From an uncultured bacterium (GTDB taxonomy: Bacteria > Cyanobacteriota > Vampirovibrionia > Gastranaerophilales > Gastranaerophilaceae), in the NCBI GenBank assembly GCA_900553895.1, contig USFB01000010.1:1-52397 (forward strand): DNA of 52,397 bases, in the 5' to 3' direction. The position numbers were made by a program, and so were the translations under genes. The notes under the pieces were generated by a model. It saw only the letters and a list, made by a program, of their open reading frames with translations. It searched no databases and was not told where the DNA came from. Shown one piece after another: positions 1-8,510 of the stretch. The first letter of the stretch is position 1, and the number at the start of each line of letters is the position of its first letter.

Positions 1-1193
1 ACCGTTGTGTAATAGCCGATAGTTTCCCCGATTTCAGAAACAGTTTCTGCGGCATAAGCAAAACGTGATTTTGTTTTCTTTTTAGCCTTCAAAAACTCCT
101 TGTCAGTAATCGGATTGTTAATAAGGTTTGCAAGCTCTTCCTTGATTAAATTAATTGCAACATCTTTGCATTCGGGTTTAAAATTGCCTTGAATAAAGAA
201 GTTGTTGCCGTCTTTAAACTGATAATGCTCGCAATTAATCATATTGAAAATCGGCTCAGACTGTTTTTCTACCAAGTTTTGATAAAGTCTTGAACTCGTC
301 CCATCCCCAAAAATAATGCTGATTAAATCAAGACAAATCGTACCCTTCAAATCCGCAGCTCTCGGGCCGAGCCAGCCGAACATTACATAACCCGTATTCA
401 TGTGACCTGTTTGTTCAACAATTTTTGTAGACGTAATCGGCTGGTCAATCTCATTAACTCGTTTCGGTGAATTTCCACGACCTTTAAAATCGAATTCAGC
501 CTCAACTTTTTTCAAAACTTCTTCACTGTCAAAATCTCCGACGATAATAGTTGTCATATTTTCCGGAGAATAGAAAGTTTTGTAGTAATTCATTATTTCA
601 TCACGAGTTACTTGTGAAATGATTTCTGGCGTGCCGATTACGTCGCGTTTATAAGGGTGTTTTTTGTACATGTTGAAATTGCAAGCGTTGTAAACTTTCG
701 TCCAGTTTTGATCTTTACGCATTCTAATCTCTTCAATTACAACGTGACGTTCGCGTTTGTCGGTAACTTTCGGGTTATTTAAGTCGAATGGTGCTCCGAT
801 TTCTTCTTCCGGCAAAACGGGGTCTAGCATCATATCGGCGTGAAGTTCTATTGCAAGGTCTAAGTCTTTGCCTTCTGCACCTTTTGGAAGAGTAACGTAG
901 TAGAAAGTGTAGTCTTTCCAAGTTGCAGCGTTTACGATTGCTCCTTTGGCTTCAAGAGTTCTGTCAAAATATCCGGCTTTATGTTTGTGAGTTCCTTTGA
1001 ACATCAAGTGTTCCAGAAAGTGAGAAATTCCATTGATTTTATCATCTTCGTTGATAGAACCTGTTTTTACCCAAGTACTAACATTCACTAACTCGCCCTC
1101 TTTGTGTGCAAGAACGATTTTGTGCCCGTTTTCTCTTTCGTAAATCTCAATTTCTTTTGTCAAAAACGGATATTTCACTAATGATTTCTTCAT
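1..1193 (-). CDS. M16 family zinc metallopeptidase (C-terminus cut by window edge)
   Basis: Reading from 1193 leftwards gives an open frame of 397 codons that runs off the window, so the C-terminus is missing. The inverted zinc motif HFLEH lies near residue 60, followed about 70 residues later by a Glu-rich helix (VVIEEIRMRKD) that supplies the third ligand and stabilising acids. This is the layout of the processing-peptidase/pitrilysin family (M16), which degrades or trims peptides. A central stretch with GFxGRG-like spacing and a FGDGTSSRL segment matches the inactive second domain seen in single-chain M16B enzymes. GAGGTG precedes the ATG at good spacing. No signal peptide is visible, so a cytoplasmic role is likely. 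The substrate is unknown. The gene is divergent from nothing; its neighbour on the same strand lies upstream. Confidence 0.93.
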   Translation of the reverse strand, partial: MKKSLVKYPFLTKEIEIYERENGHKIVLAHKEGELVNVSTWVKTGSINEDDKINGISHFLEHLMFKGTHKHKAGYFDRTLEAKGAIVNAATWKDYTFYYVTLPKGAEGKDLDLAIELHADMMLDPVLPEEEIGAPFDLNNPKVTDKRERHVVIEEIRMRKDQNWTKVYNACNFNMYKKHPYKRDVIGTPEIISQVTRDEIMNYYKTFYSPENMTTIIVGDFDSEEVLKKVEAEFDFKGRGNSPKRVNEIDQPITSTKIVEQTGHMNTGYVMFGWLGPRAADLKGTICLDLISIIFGDGTSSRLYQNLVEKQSEPIFNMINCEHYQFKDGNNFFIQGNFKPECKDVAINLIKEELANLINNPITDKEFLKAKKKTKSRFAYAAETVSEIGETIGYYTT

Positions 1194-1273
1194 AAACACC
1201 TCTTATTTGTGTTTATTATATCTAAAATCGGCTTGTAGGACAAGAGGAGATAAAACGCTATTCTAAAGTTTTT

Positions 1274-1293
1274 GTTGGGCAGGTATGTCCAAC
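1274..1293. repeat. Short palindromic hairpin, copy 1 (GTTGGGC family)
   Basis: A 20-nt near-palindrome (GTTGGGC...TCCAAC) sits just beyond the stop of the following minus-strand gene. A reverse-complement copy with about two differences over 26 nt lies at 3080-3099 and a shorter relative at 12514-12532. It may act as a transcription terminator, but there is no clear T run. Confidence 0.6.
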
Positions 1294-1297
1294 CGAC

Positions 1298-2587
1298 TTA
1301 TTTATTTTTTGCATCTTTGTTTAACAAAAGTGTTAATCCAGTGTTTGCAGCATAAGCTCCGGCTAGAAGTGTAAATAAACCGAACAATGACTTATTAGCT
1401 TTATTTTTAGTGTTGTCAAAACTTTTCATAAATAAGTAAAGAACTGGTAATGTCATAGAATTAATGATTAAATCTTGTGATATACTATTTTTTAGTGTAT
1501 TTTTCTTTTTATTTTTAATTCGGCTTTCTGATTTTATAGCGTTAAAAAATGCGGTCTGAAATTTTTTAGCCTCATCAATTTCAGCTTCACTAGCTTCCAT
1601 ATTTGATAAAATTTTATTTTTTAGAGGAACTAAATCTTTTTGTTTTAAAATTTTTTGCTTGTATTCTTTTTTTGTTTGCAGGTATTCAAGAGTTGTTTGC
1701 AGGAAATTTTTATTGTTGTTTTTGTTTTCAAGAAAATCTTCTTTAGCTTTTTGTCGCGAAATCATTTCTATGTTATTAAATTTTTCATTTGAAACACTAT
1801 TAGATAAATATAGTAAAGGAATTGTTGCTACAACTGGAACAAATGCGCCAGCTTCTTTATATTTGTTCTTTGTCATTTTATCAAGCACAAAAAATATTCC
1901 ACCAAACGTTAAGCTGCCTGTTGCAAAAAATAAATTTAAGCCTGCGGTTATTTTTTTTGTATAATCCTGCGTTTTGTTATCTATTTGTTTAAGAGCTTCT
2001 AAATATTTATTTGGTTCATCAATTGTTGGTTGAAAGTTTTTAGCACTAAGATTAACATTGTGCATAAAGTTTTTATGTTTTATTATCTTAAAATCTGGAA
2101 AAAAGTTTTGTTCTTTAGGATATTGTGTATTGTTATAATAAGCATAGATAGGGTTCTTAGCAATAAACATTTGCCTTTCATCAGAAAGGTTTAAAAATAA
2201 TTTTGGATTACTTAGTTTTTTCTCTGCGTTGCTTTGTCCAAGGGAATTTGTTTTATACATTCCATCAGCACGTTTTTTGTTTAATAAACCAAAAAGTAAC
2301 ATGGATAATGTTGTTACTCCAAGCATTAATGAAAACATTTTAGAGCCGGTTAATTTATATAATTTGTTTCCATCCAAATTTTCACCAAACTTGGTTATAA
2401 TGAAAGCAAAAATAGCAGAAAAACATACTAGACTTGTTTTTTGCAGAGAGTTGAATTCTTTATTACACTGATTTATTTCTAAATCGAGGGTATCAACTGC
2501 ATTTATCAAGGTTCTTCTTTTAGAAATATCAAATTGTTGTTGTTTGAAATTGTTCGTTGGTGAATTATTTGTAGAAATTTTTAACAT
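1298..2587 (-). CDS. Multi-pass membrane protein of unknown function
   Basis: No family is recognised. The protein (429 aa from the chosen start) has two hydrophobic segments near residues 45-65 and 85-105, two more around 220-265 and a final pair in the last 60 residues, separated by Lys/Asn-rich hydrophilic loops, so an integral membrane protein is likely. The N-terminus MLKISTNNSPTNNF resembles the signature seen in several other proteins of this window. An in-frame ATG two codons upstream (2593) is an alternative start; the AGGA at 2598-2601 is 4 nt from that ATG and 10 nt from the chosen one, so spacing does not decide, and the N-terminal signature favours 2587. Confidence 0.7.
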   Translation of the reverse strand: MLKISTNNSPTNNFKQQQFDISKRRTLINAVDTLDLEINQCNKEFNSLQKTSLVCFSAIFAFIITKFGENLDGNKLYKLTGSKMFSLMLGVTTLSMLLFGLLNKKRADGMYKTNSLGQSNAEKKLSNPKLFLNLSDERQMFIAKNPIYAYYNNTQYPKEQNFFPDFKIIKHKNFMHNVNLSAKNFQPTIDEPNKYLEALKQIDNKTQDYTKKITAGLNLFFATGSLTFGGIFFVLDKMTKNKYKEAGAFVPVVATIPLLYLSNSVSNEKFNNIEMISRQKAKEDFLENKNNNKNFLQTTLEYLQTKKEYKQKILKQKDLVPLKNKILSNMEASEAEIDEAKKFQTAFFNAIKSESRIKNKKKNTLKNSISQDLIINSMTLPVLYLFMKSFDNTKNKANKSLFGLFTLLAGAYAANTGLTLLLNKDAKNK

Positions 2588-2704
2588 ACACATTCATTCC
2601 TATTAGGTATTTTATATAATAAAAATTATTTTTCAATAGATTGACATTAAAATGTTTTGTGTAATTATTATAATGTTTATAATAATGTGCACAAGGAGGA
2701 TATT

Positions 2705-3031
2705 ATGCAAATAACACCAGTAAACAATTTTAATTGCCAGACAAAATTAAAAATGAATAATTCTAAGTTAAAAAGTCGATATTCAGAAGAATTTACAAAA
2801 ACAGATACAACTCAAGCAAATGAAATAAATTTTAAAGGTCGTTGTACAAAAGCATTTACTGTTTTAGGAGCTGCGTTTGGTGCTTGTTTTGGACCAGTTG
2901 GTGCAGGAATTGGTGCAGCTTTAGGAAATAAGTATGGTAATATGATTGACAAAGGTGCTGAAGAGTTCGAAAAATCTGGATTTGACAATAGTTATGAAGA
3001 TCCGGATCCTTATAATATGAGTGGTAGATAA
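2705..3031 (+). CDS. Small protein with glycine-rich hydrophobic segment
   Basis: The 108-aa protein starts MQITPVNNFN and carries INFKG near residue 46, the N-terminal signature shared with other genes here. It then has a Gly/Ala-rich hydrophobic stretch (about residues 55-80, GAAFGACFGPVGAGIGAA) of glycine-zipper type, which commonly packs against or inserts into membranes. The start at 2705 is set by a strong AGGAGGA at 2694-2700; an upstream in-frame ATG at 2657 has no such site. TTGACA at 2641-2646 may belong to its promoter, although the spacing to the TATAAT at 2669-2674 is long. Function unknown. Confidence 0.65.
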   Translation: MQITPVNNFNCQTKLKMNNSKLKSRYSEEFTKTDTTQANEINFKGRCTKAFTVLGAAFGACFGPVGAGIGAALGNKYGNMIDKGAEEFEKSGFDNSYEDPDPYNMSGR

Positions 3032-3079
3032 AATAATATAATTTAAAGAATTTTAAAAAAAAGTTATTTTAATAAATCG

Positions 3080-3099
3080 GTTGGGCATACCTGCCCAAC
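3080..3099. repeat. Short palindromic hairpin, copy 2, inverted to copy 1
   Basis: GTTGGGCATACCTGCCCAAC is a 20-nt hairpin followed by AACTTATTTT. It is the reverse-complement form of the element at 1274-1293, so the two copies bracket the genes at 1298-3031 as an inverted pair. It may serve as a terminator for the 2705 gene. Confidence 0.6.
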
Positions 3100-3192
3100 C
3101 AACTTATTTTTTAGTGTGCGAATTCTCCAATTTGGCTATTGTATTCTTTATTACAATGATATAAAACTTTTAAATGAAGAAAGGAGTTTTTT

Positions 3193-3678
3193 ATGCCAGA
3201 AGAAAACAAACATCACTTATTAAAAGTTATCGGAGTAATTATTGCAACATTTTTGGGAGCGTTTTTAGCTTTTTATTTAGCGGTAGATTTGACATTAAAT
3301 AGAATGTTTAATCCGGAATATCAAATTCGAAAAATGGAAAAAACAATTAACAATATTCAAAAATTTGATGAAAGAATGATGGAAAATCCTTTTGTTCCCA
3401 AAATGTCACCAATGTTAGTTAATTTGGTTAAAGAGGCAAACGAATATAAAGTTATTGTTGACTTAAAGCTTCTCGGAGATGATGAAAAAAACGTTGATGT
3501 CAAGTTAGACAACAATATTGTAACTGTTTCAGGCGATATGCAGAAAAAAGAATTGAGAGGTGAAAAAATTATGAATTTTTCACAGTCTTTTTATCTTGAT
3601 GAAAAATTGTTGTCTAACAAAATCATTAAAGAAAGAAAAGGTAATAAATACATAGTAACAATACCTTTTGAAGAATAA
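3193..3678 (+). CDS. Membrane-anchored Hsp20/alpha-crystallin-like protein
   Basis: The 161-aa product has a single N-terminal membrane segment (about residues 10-32), a linker with the conserved-looking FVPKMSP, and a C-terminal domain of roughly 85 residues. That domain (YKVIVDLKLLGDDEKNVDVKL...NIVTVSGD...) has the beta-sandwich pattern of small heat-shock proteins, ending in IVTIPFEE. Soluble Hsp20 proteins hold unfolding proteins; here the anchor implies a membrane-tethered form, an inference. GAAAGGAG precedes the ATG. It stands alone between two hairpins. The sequence match is to the fold pattern; the C-terminal I-x-I/V motif typical of oligomerising Hsp20 is not clear. Confidence 0.7.
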   Translation: MPEENKHHLLKVIGVIIATFLGAFLAFYLAVDLTLNRMFNPEYQIRKMEKTINNIQKFDERMMENPFVPKMSPMLVNLVKEANEYKVIVDLKLLGDDEKNVDVKLDNNIVTVSGDMQKKELRGEKIMNFSQSFYLDEKLLSNKIIKERKGNKYIVTIPFEE

Positions 3679-3738
3679 AGAGGTGCGTAGAAAGTTGCAA
3701 ATGAGAGGGGATTATTAACGCTTATTGATTAGACGTAG

Positions 3739-3766
3739 GGTAGACTTTAGTCTACCTTATTATTTT
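3739..3766 (+). terminator. Convergent hairpin after the Hsp20-like gene
   Basis: GGTAGACT and AGTCTACC form a stem followed by a T-rich tail on the plus strand. The stem contains the stop codon of the convergent gene ending at 3747. Confidence 0.5.
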
Positions 3767-5567
3767 GTAGAAACTCTTTAATCATATTATCAAGCTTTGT
3801 TTTCGTTTCACTATAAACTTTCATATTAGGTTCTCTAAAGCCGTCCATTCTATTTAACCAGCTAGGAAGATTACCTAAAACCGCTTTGTCATTGAAAAGA
3901 TTTTCAAAGTTCAAAACAGTTTCTGCGATTTCATATTGTTCGTAAAATCCCATATTTTCTATAATTTGTGGCAGGAGATACATTACATCTTTATTCGAAT
4001 ACAATCTTTTTTCAGATAAAACTTTATCAAGAAGGTCTGATTTTAATTGATAAACATTCTTATTGCTAAAACTCATAAACCATTCTAATTTTGTAATGTT
4101 ATCAATAAGTTTTTTATCAGAAATTATTTCATCTTTGTCCAACATTTTAGAAATATAATTTATGTCTTCTGACCCTTCTGATTTTTGAAGAATTTCTGGA
4201 AGCTTGGTTACTACAGCTTTATTATTGTATAATCTTTCATCGCTAAAGACTTGATCTACCAACTTATATCCCTTTTCATTTTTGCTATAACCGAGCAGTA
4301 GACCTAAATTATTAGCTACTTCTGAATTTTGTATCTCAGGATTATTAAGATATTTTCTAAGTAAAGATTTTCTGAATTTTAAATTATCATTGTCTGTTGT
4401 TTCCAAAATGTAACCCAATGCGCCGTTTAAATTATCGTTTTTGTAGAATTTTCCATTTGATAAATACAAATCTAAAAACTCGTTGATATTATGAGCGTCT
4501 TCTGGAGTTTTTATAGAATGTATAGCTGAGGTAATACCACTACTGTACATTCCTTCGCCATTAAGTAAAAATCTGTTTCTATATAATTCTGGAGTGTCAA
4601 AAAATCTATTAGCCAAATCAAATTTTCGCTTGTCATTTACACTCTCAACAATATTGGCAATATTATGTTTTATGTGCTTATTGTTGAATACATCTGGCGT
4701 ATTTAGGTACTTGTCAAACAAACTATTCACATACCCTAAACGTTCATTATCTTTTGTAAAATATGCAATACGAGAAATTTCGTTACAGATATTAGCATTA
4801 TTATACAATCTTTCATCACTCAAAAATTTATCAACAACTTCTTCTCTAATTCTTGCAGTATACTTTGGATTATCAGAACAAGCATTTGTATCTAAAATAT
4901 CAGCATAAGCATAAAAATACGTTTTATCAAAACGTTCATCGCTCAGAACTCTCAATACAGAATTAATATTAGATTCATCAACGTAAGGTAGAGCCTCTGT
5001 GGCATTCTTCACAAGATTTTCGTTATTGTACAATCTTGGGTTGCTCATAATATAGTCAACAACTTTAGCCTGCTTTGTGCTTAATTCTCTACCACGAGAA
5101 AAAATAAGTTGTGACATATTTCTTCTAAGCGTTGGATTATTTATTAATTTGTCATCATCAAGAAGTTTGTTAACTAGCTGAATTTCTCTTTTTTTACCTG
5201 CAAGCTTTCTTTCACCAACTACATAACGACTTCTTTCGTCATAACGAATTTTTCTTTCCAACGCTTGCAATTTTGGTTCTGAAACTTCTGGCAAATCTGG
5301 GAAAATTTCATCAAGCGTCTTTTCAGGTTGCTTTATTTCTTCTTTAATTTGTGGTTCTGCTTTTTCTTCCTCTTGTTTTTTATTAATCGCAATTGCTGCA
5401 AGCGCAATAGCAGAACTCGCTCCAGCTAACGCAACAAAAGTTTGTTTGATTTTCTCTACTTGTGCGTCACTTGTTTTTGAAAACATATTTGTAAAACGAT
5501 TAAATATTGATTTGTAATTTTTTCCTTCAAAGTTTGGTTGGTTTGTACTTATTTTTTCGACACGCAT
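3747..5567 (-). CDS. Repeat-rich (HEAT/TPR-like) membrane-anchored protein, unknown function
   Basis: The 606-aa product begins MRVEKISTNQPNFEGKNYKS, containing the N-terminal NFxG signature. A hydrophobic stretch follows at about residues 44-62, then an acidic Pro/Glu linker. From about residue 125 onward it is built from degenerate helical repeats of roughly 45-55 residues marked by the motif DERLYNN (variants DERLYNNANI, SEKRLYSNKDV, DERFDKTY). The repeats predict an extended alpha-solenoid exposed on one side of a membrane, probably a scaffold. The start follows AAGGGAT at suitable spacing. No homologous domain name can be given from the sequence alone. Confidence 0.7.
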   Translation of the reverse strand: MRVEKISTNQPNFEGKNYKSIFNRFTNMFSKTSDAQVEKIKQTFVALAGASSAIALAAIAINKKQEEEKAEPQIKEEIKQPEKTLDEIFPDLPEVSEPKLQALERKIRYDERSRYVVGERKLAGKKREIQLVNKLLDDDKLINNPTLRRNMSQLIFSRGRELSTKQAKVVDYIMSNPRLYNNENLVKNATEALPYVDESNINSVLRVLSDERFDKTYFYAYADILDTNACSDNPKYTARIREEVVDKFLSDERLYNNANICNEISRIAYFTKDNERLGYVNSLFDKYLNTPDVFNNKHIKHNIANIVESVNDKRKFDLANRFFDTPELYRNRFLLNGEGMYSSGITSAIHSIKTPEDAHNINEFLDLYLSNGKFYKNDNLNGALGYILETTDNDNLKFRKSLLRKYLNNPEIQNSEVANNLGLLLGYSKNEKGYKLVDQVFSDERLYNNKAVVTKLPEILQKSEGSEDINYISKMLDKDEIISDKKLIDNITKLEWFMSFSNKNVYQLKSDLLDKVLSEKRLYSNKDVMYLLPQIIENMGFYEQYEIAETVLNFENLFNDKAVLGNLPSWLNRMDGFREPNMKVYSETKTKLDNMIKEFLQNNKVD

Positions 5568-5621
5568 AATTTATCCCTTTTTCAGGTATCGTATCATGAG
5601 AAAGTCTGACATGCAAGCATG

Positions 5622-6467
5622 CTAACCCTTTACAGCTCCATCGTTTTCGCCTGATATAAAATATCTTTGCATAGCAAGGAAAAATATAATAATCGGAATT
5701 GTTGAAATTATGGAGCCGGCTGCAATAAAACGCCAGTTAGAGGAAAACATTCCTTGCAAATTGTTGATACCGACAGGCAAAGTGTACATTGAATCCTTTG
5801 TAAGCATAATACTTGGCCAAAGAAATTCGCCCCAAGAACCAATGAACGTGAAAACTGCAAGCACTGCTAAAGTAGGTTTAACCATTGGTAAAACTACTTT
5901 GATGAACATTTGAAAAACATTACAGCCGTCTACAATGGCAGCTTCTTCAACTTCTTTGGGAACTTTTAAAAACGCTTGGCGCATCAAGAATATTCCGAAG
6001 GCACTTACTGCGAATGGCATAACAAGCCCGATGTAGCCCATTACATTATTTACGCTATCTATCAAATGTAATTTTAAAGTTATTATGTAAACAGGTAGCA
6101 TAATTGCTTGAAACGGTATCATAATTGTTGCAAGAATAGAGAAGAAAACAAATTTTTTGCCTTTAAAATTCATTCTTGCGAGCGGATAAGCTGCAAGTGA
6201 TGAGAGAATTAAATTTAATAAAACAGTTAGTGCTGCAACAATTACACTGTTCCAAAAATAAGCCATAAAATCGACTTTCCCCCAAACATCGACGTAATTT
6301 GCGAAGGTAAAATCAGTCGGGATAAGTTTTGGCGGATACGCAAAAATATCTTCGCTCAACCCCTTGAGTGACGTTGAAGTCAGCCAAATAAAAGGGAATA
6401 TTGAAAGTAGCGAAGTTAATATTAAAATTGTATGTATTGTGAATTTTTGCGTGAGTTTTTTTAACAT
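5622..6467 (-). CDS. ABC transporter permease, MalG/carbohydrate type
   Basis: The 281-aa integral membrane protein has six hydrophobic segments. The cytoplasmic EAA loop (EEAAIVDGCNVFQMFIKVVL, about residues 190-210) is the ATPase-contact site of binding-protein-dependent ABC importers. FANYVDVW in the first periplasmic region and the C-terminal MQRYFISGENDGAVKG are typical of MalG/UgpE-like sugar permeases. Such a permease needs a MalF-type partner, a solute-binding protein and an ATPase; none is adjacent, so this gene is an orphan here or the end of a dispersed system. The start has no Shine-Dalgarno site; TAAAAT lies 7 nt upstream, so the mRNA may have almost no leader. Substrate cannot be assigned. 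Confidence 0.92.
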   Translation of the reverse strand: MLKKLTQKFTIHTILILTSLLSIFPFIWLTSTSLKGLSEDIFAYPPKLIPTDFTFANYVDVWGKVDFMAYFWNSVIVAALTVLLNLILSSLAAYPLARMNFKGKKFVFFSILATIMIPFQAIMLPVYIITLKLHLIDSVNNVMGYIGLVMPFAVSAFGIFLMRQAFLKVPKEVEEAAIVDGCNVFQMFIKVVLPMVKPTLAVLAVFTFIGSWGEFLWPSIMLTKDSMYTLPVGINNLQGMFSSNWRFIAAGSIISTIPIIIFFLAMQRYFISGENDGAVKG

Positions 6468-6623
6468 AATTTTTATTTTATAACATGTTGGTATAAATGA
6501 AAAGGTTTAAATAAATTTATTAGCTCACTTAGTGATTTCTTTATTCATTAAAAATATTAAAATCCTGCAAACTTGTTACATTTTCCCTCTAATGTAAAGA
6601 TTTTGTAATAGTTTGACATGTTT

Positions 6624-6652
6624 TTGGTACAATTAATAAAAAGTGGTAAAAT
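6624..6652 (+). promoter_or_regulatory. Promoter of the alanine symporter gene
   Basis: TTGGTA (6624-6629), a 17-bp spacer and an extended -10, TG-G-TAAAAT (TAAAAT at 6647-6652), precede an AAGGGAAAAGAG ribosome site and the ATG at 6679. A second TTGACA at 6613 lies slightly upstream. Confidence 0.55.
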
Positions 6653-6678
6653 AGCCGAGAATTAAGGGAAAAGAGATT

Positions 6679-8196
6679 ATGAAGAAATTTTTGATGATGT
6701 TATTTACGACAATGCTTATGACTCTACAGTCTGCGCAAGCTATGAATGTAGACGAATTTATGGATAAGCATGTCGCGCCAATTTCTGACGCTGTCGCAAA
6801 ATTAATTTTCTTCCCAATCAATATTTGCGGATGTGATGTTCCGTTAATTATTTTTTGGGTGCTAATTGCTGGTTTCTTTTTCACGTTCTATTTTAAAGGT
6901 ATTTCTGTTTGGGGATTTAAACACGCGCTTGACGTTGTCGCAAAACCTGCTGAAAAACATAATGACGGATGTGGTGAAGTTTCATCTTTCCAAGCATTAG
7001 CAACCGCTTTATCAGGTACAATTGGTATCGGTAGCATCGCAGGTGTTGCTATTTCGATTTCAATTGGTGGACCGGGTGCAGCGTTTTGGATTTTTGCAGG
7101 CGCACTTTTGGGTATGTCAATTAAGTTTGTTGAAGCAACTTTAGCAGTAAAATATAGAAGATTTAACCTTGACGGTTCTGTTTCAGGTGGTCCTATGCAC
7201 TATATCGCGCACGGTCTTACTAGAAAGAAAATGCGTTGGTTAGGTCAACCTTTGTCTGTATTATATGCAATACTTTGTATTGGTGGCGGTATTACAGGCG
7301 GTAATATGATTCAAATTAACCAAACAGCACACCAAATAGTATTCATTACCGGTGGTTCGCATAGTATTTTTCATGGCTATACTTGGTTAATCGGTTTAGT
7401 TGCAGCAGTTTTGATAGGTATGGTAATTGTTGGTGGTATTAAAAGCATAGCAAAAGTTACAACAATTTTAACTCCGACAATGTGTTTATTGTATATTATT
7501 TCAGGTTTAATTGTTATTTTTGCAAACTTTATGAACATTCCTCATGCTATCGCTTTGATTATTCATGAAGCTTTTAACCCTACGGCAGTTGCAGGTGGCG
7601 TAATCGGTACAATTATCATTGGTTTAAGACGTTCTGTTCAATCAAACGAAGCCGGAACAGGTGCCGCTGCGATTGTTTATGCTACTGCTCAAACTAAAGA
7701 ACCTGTTTCACAAGGTTTTGTGGCTTTATTAGAAACATTCTTAACAGGTGTTCTTTGTTTATTTACTTCTTTTGCTATAGTATTCTCAGGTGCTTGCACA
7801 CACGCAGCTAAAGAAATTTCAGGTATAGAATTAGCGTCAAACGCTTTCCAATCTGTAATTCCGTTCTTCCCAATTATTCTTTCAATAATCGCTGTAATGT
7901 TCGCATTATCAACATTGATTTCTTGGGCTTATTACGGACAAAAGGCTTGGACATTCTTGTTTGGCGAAGGTAAAAAACGTGTTCTTGCATTTAACTTGAT
8001 TTATTGCTTATTTATTATTATCGGTTCTGCAATGAATGTTAAATCAGTTATTGATATTACAGATGCTATGATGATTGCGTTATGTGTTCCAAACATCATT
8101 GTATTGTATATCTTGTGTCCTGAAATTAAGCGTGATTTGAAAGCTTATTTAGAAAGACAAGATATGAAATTAGTTAAAAAATTTATCAAATTTTAG
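6679..8196 (+). CDS. Alanine/glycine:cation symporter (AGCS family)
   Basis: The 505-aa protein is a multi-pass carrier that imports alanine or glycine with Na+ or H+. The family hallmark is clear near residue 115: FQALATALSGTIGIGSIAGV, followed by GGPGAAFWIF and the SGGPMHYI segment. QSNEAGTGAAAIVYATA and the SWAYYGQKAW motif further down are also standard. An unusual extra hydrophobic N-terminus (MKKFLMMLF...QSAQA) resembles a signal sequence and precedes the usual first helix. Length fits the family (450-550). It has its own promoter and a strong terminator, so it is monocistronic. Confidence 0.95.
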   Translation: MKKFLMMLFTTMLMTLQSAQAMNVDEFMDKHVAPISDAVAKLIFFPINICGCDVPLIIFWVLIAGFFFTFYFKGISVWGFKHALDVVAKPAEKHNDGCGEVSSFQALATALSGTIGIGSIAGVAISISIGGPGAAFWIFAGALLGMSIKFVEATLAVKYRRFNLDGSVSGGPMHYIAHGLTRKKMRWLGQPLSVLYAILCIGGGITGGNMIQINQTAHQIVFITGGSHSIFHGYTWLIGLVAAVLIGMVIVGGIKSIAKVTTILTPTMCLLYIISGLIVIFANFMNIPHAIALIIHEAFNPTAVAGGVIGTIIIGLRRSVQSNEAGTGAAAIVYATAQTKEPVSQGFVALLETFLTGVLCLFTSFAIVFSGACTHAAKEISGIELASNAFQSVIPFFPIILSIIAVMFALSTLISWAYYGQKAWTFLFGEGKKRVLAFNLIYCLFIIIGSAMNVKSVIDITDAMMIALCVPNIIVLYILCPEIKRDLKAYLERQDMKLVKKFIKF

Positions 8197-8214
8197 GATG
8201 AATTATAAATATTT

Positions 8215-8254
8215 AAAAAAATCAATGTATCTTCTTGGTACATTGATTTTTTTT
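8215..8254 (+). terminator. Rho-independent terminator of the symporter gene
   Basis: ATCAATGTA (8221-8229) pairs with TACATTGAT (8239-8247) and is followed by an uninterrupted T run. The -35 box of the next unit (TTGATT, 8243-8248) lies inside the 3' arm. Confidence 0.9.
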
Positions 8255-8271
8255 GCCCTCTATTTTATAAT
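8243..8271 (+). promoter_or_regulatory. Promoter for the small hydrophobic peptide mRNA
   Basis: TTGATT (8243-8248), a 17-bp spacer and a consensus TATAAT (8266-8271) predict a start near 8278. Confidence 0.65.
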
Positions 8272-8277
8272 TATCAT

Positions 8278-8473
8278 TGAACTTTGAAAAAAGAATACAG
8301 GCTAAAGATTTTAACACATTTTGACTAACGAGCGAAAGCAGAAAGGAGGTTAAAGTGCTTGTTGAAGTCAATGCAAGAGAATTAGCATTATTAATAATAC
8401 TAATTCTCGTCCTCAAAACCCTTTAATTAGGGTTACGGGTAAGGGTATTCGCATTACCCTTGCCTGTATTCTT
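8278..8473 (+). other. Candidate structured mRNA of type I toxin style
   Basis: The predicted transcript carries AAGAATACAGGC at 8291-8302 and its exact reverse complement at 8462-8473, so its two ends can close by 12 bp. Between them lie a strong ribosome site and a 23-codon ORF, then hairpins at 8417-8434 (AACCCT/AGGGTT, covering the stop codon) and 8438-8464 (GGTAAGGGTA/TACCCTTGCC). End-to-end pairing that controls translation is known for type I toxin mRNAs such as hok and aapA. No antisense antitoxin RNA was identified with confidence. A leader for the downstream gene is the main alternative. Confidence 0.45.
8355..8426 (+). CDS. 23-residue hydrophobic peptide, type I toxin-like
   Basis: A GTG start follows AAAGGAGG by 5 nt, one of the best ribosome sites in the window. 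The peptide begins MLVEVNARE and continues with LALLIILILVLKTL, i.e. a short charged head, a membrane-spanning run of about 13 aliphatic residues and a C-terminal Lys. Small size, strong ribosome site, hydrophobic core and a highly structured mRNA match membrane-acting type I toxins. The family cannot be named from sequence. It could instead be a leader peptide. Confidence 0.5.
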   Translation: MLVEVNARELALLIILILVLKTL

Positions 8474-8510
8474 ATTTTAACGTATTTATAAATTTTTTCA
8501 AGTGAGAACA

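Noticed and set aside
1659..1964. Plus-strand ORF of 101 aa
   Set aside because: Lies wholly inside the 431-codon minus-strand gene, with no ribosome site and low-complexity composition; a shadow.
8222..8416. Minus-strand ORF of 64 aa
   Set aside because: Runs across the terminator and the toxin-like unit on the opposite strand; no ribosome site. An antisense RNA there is possible but not this protein.
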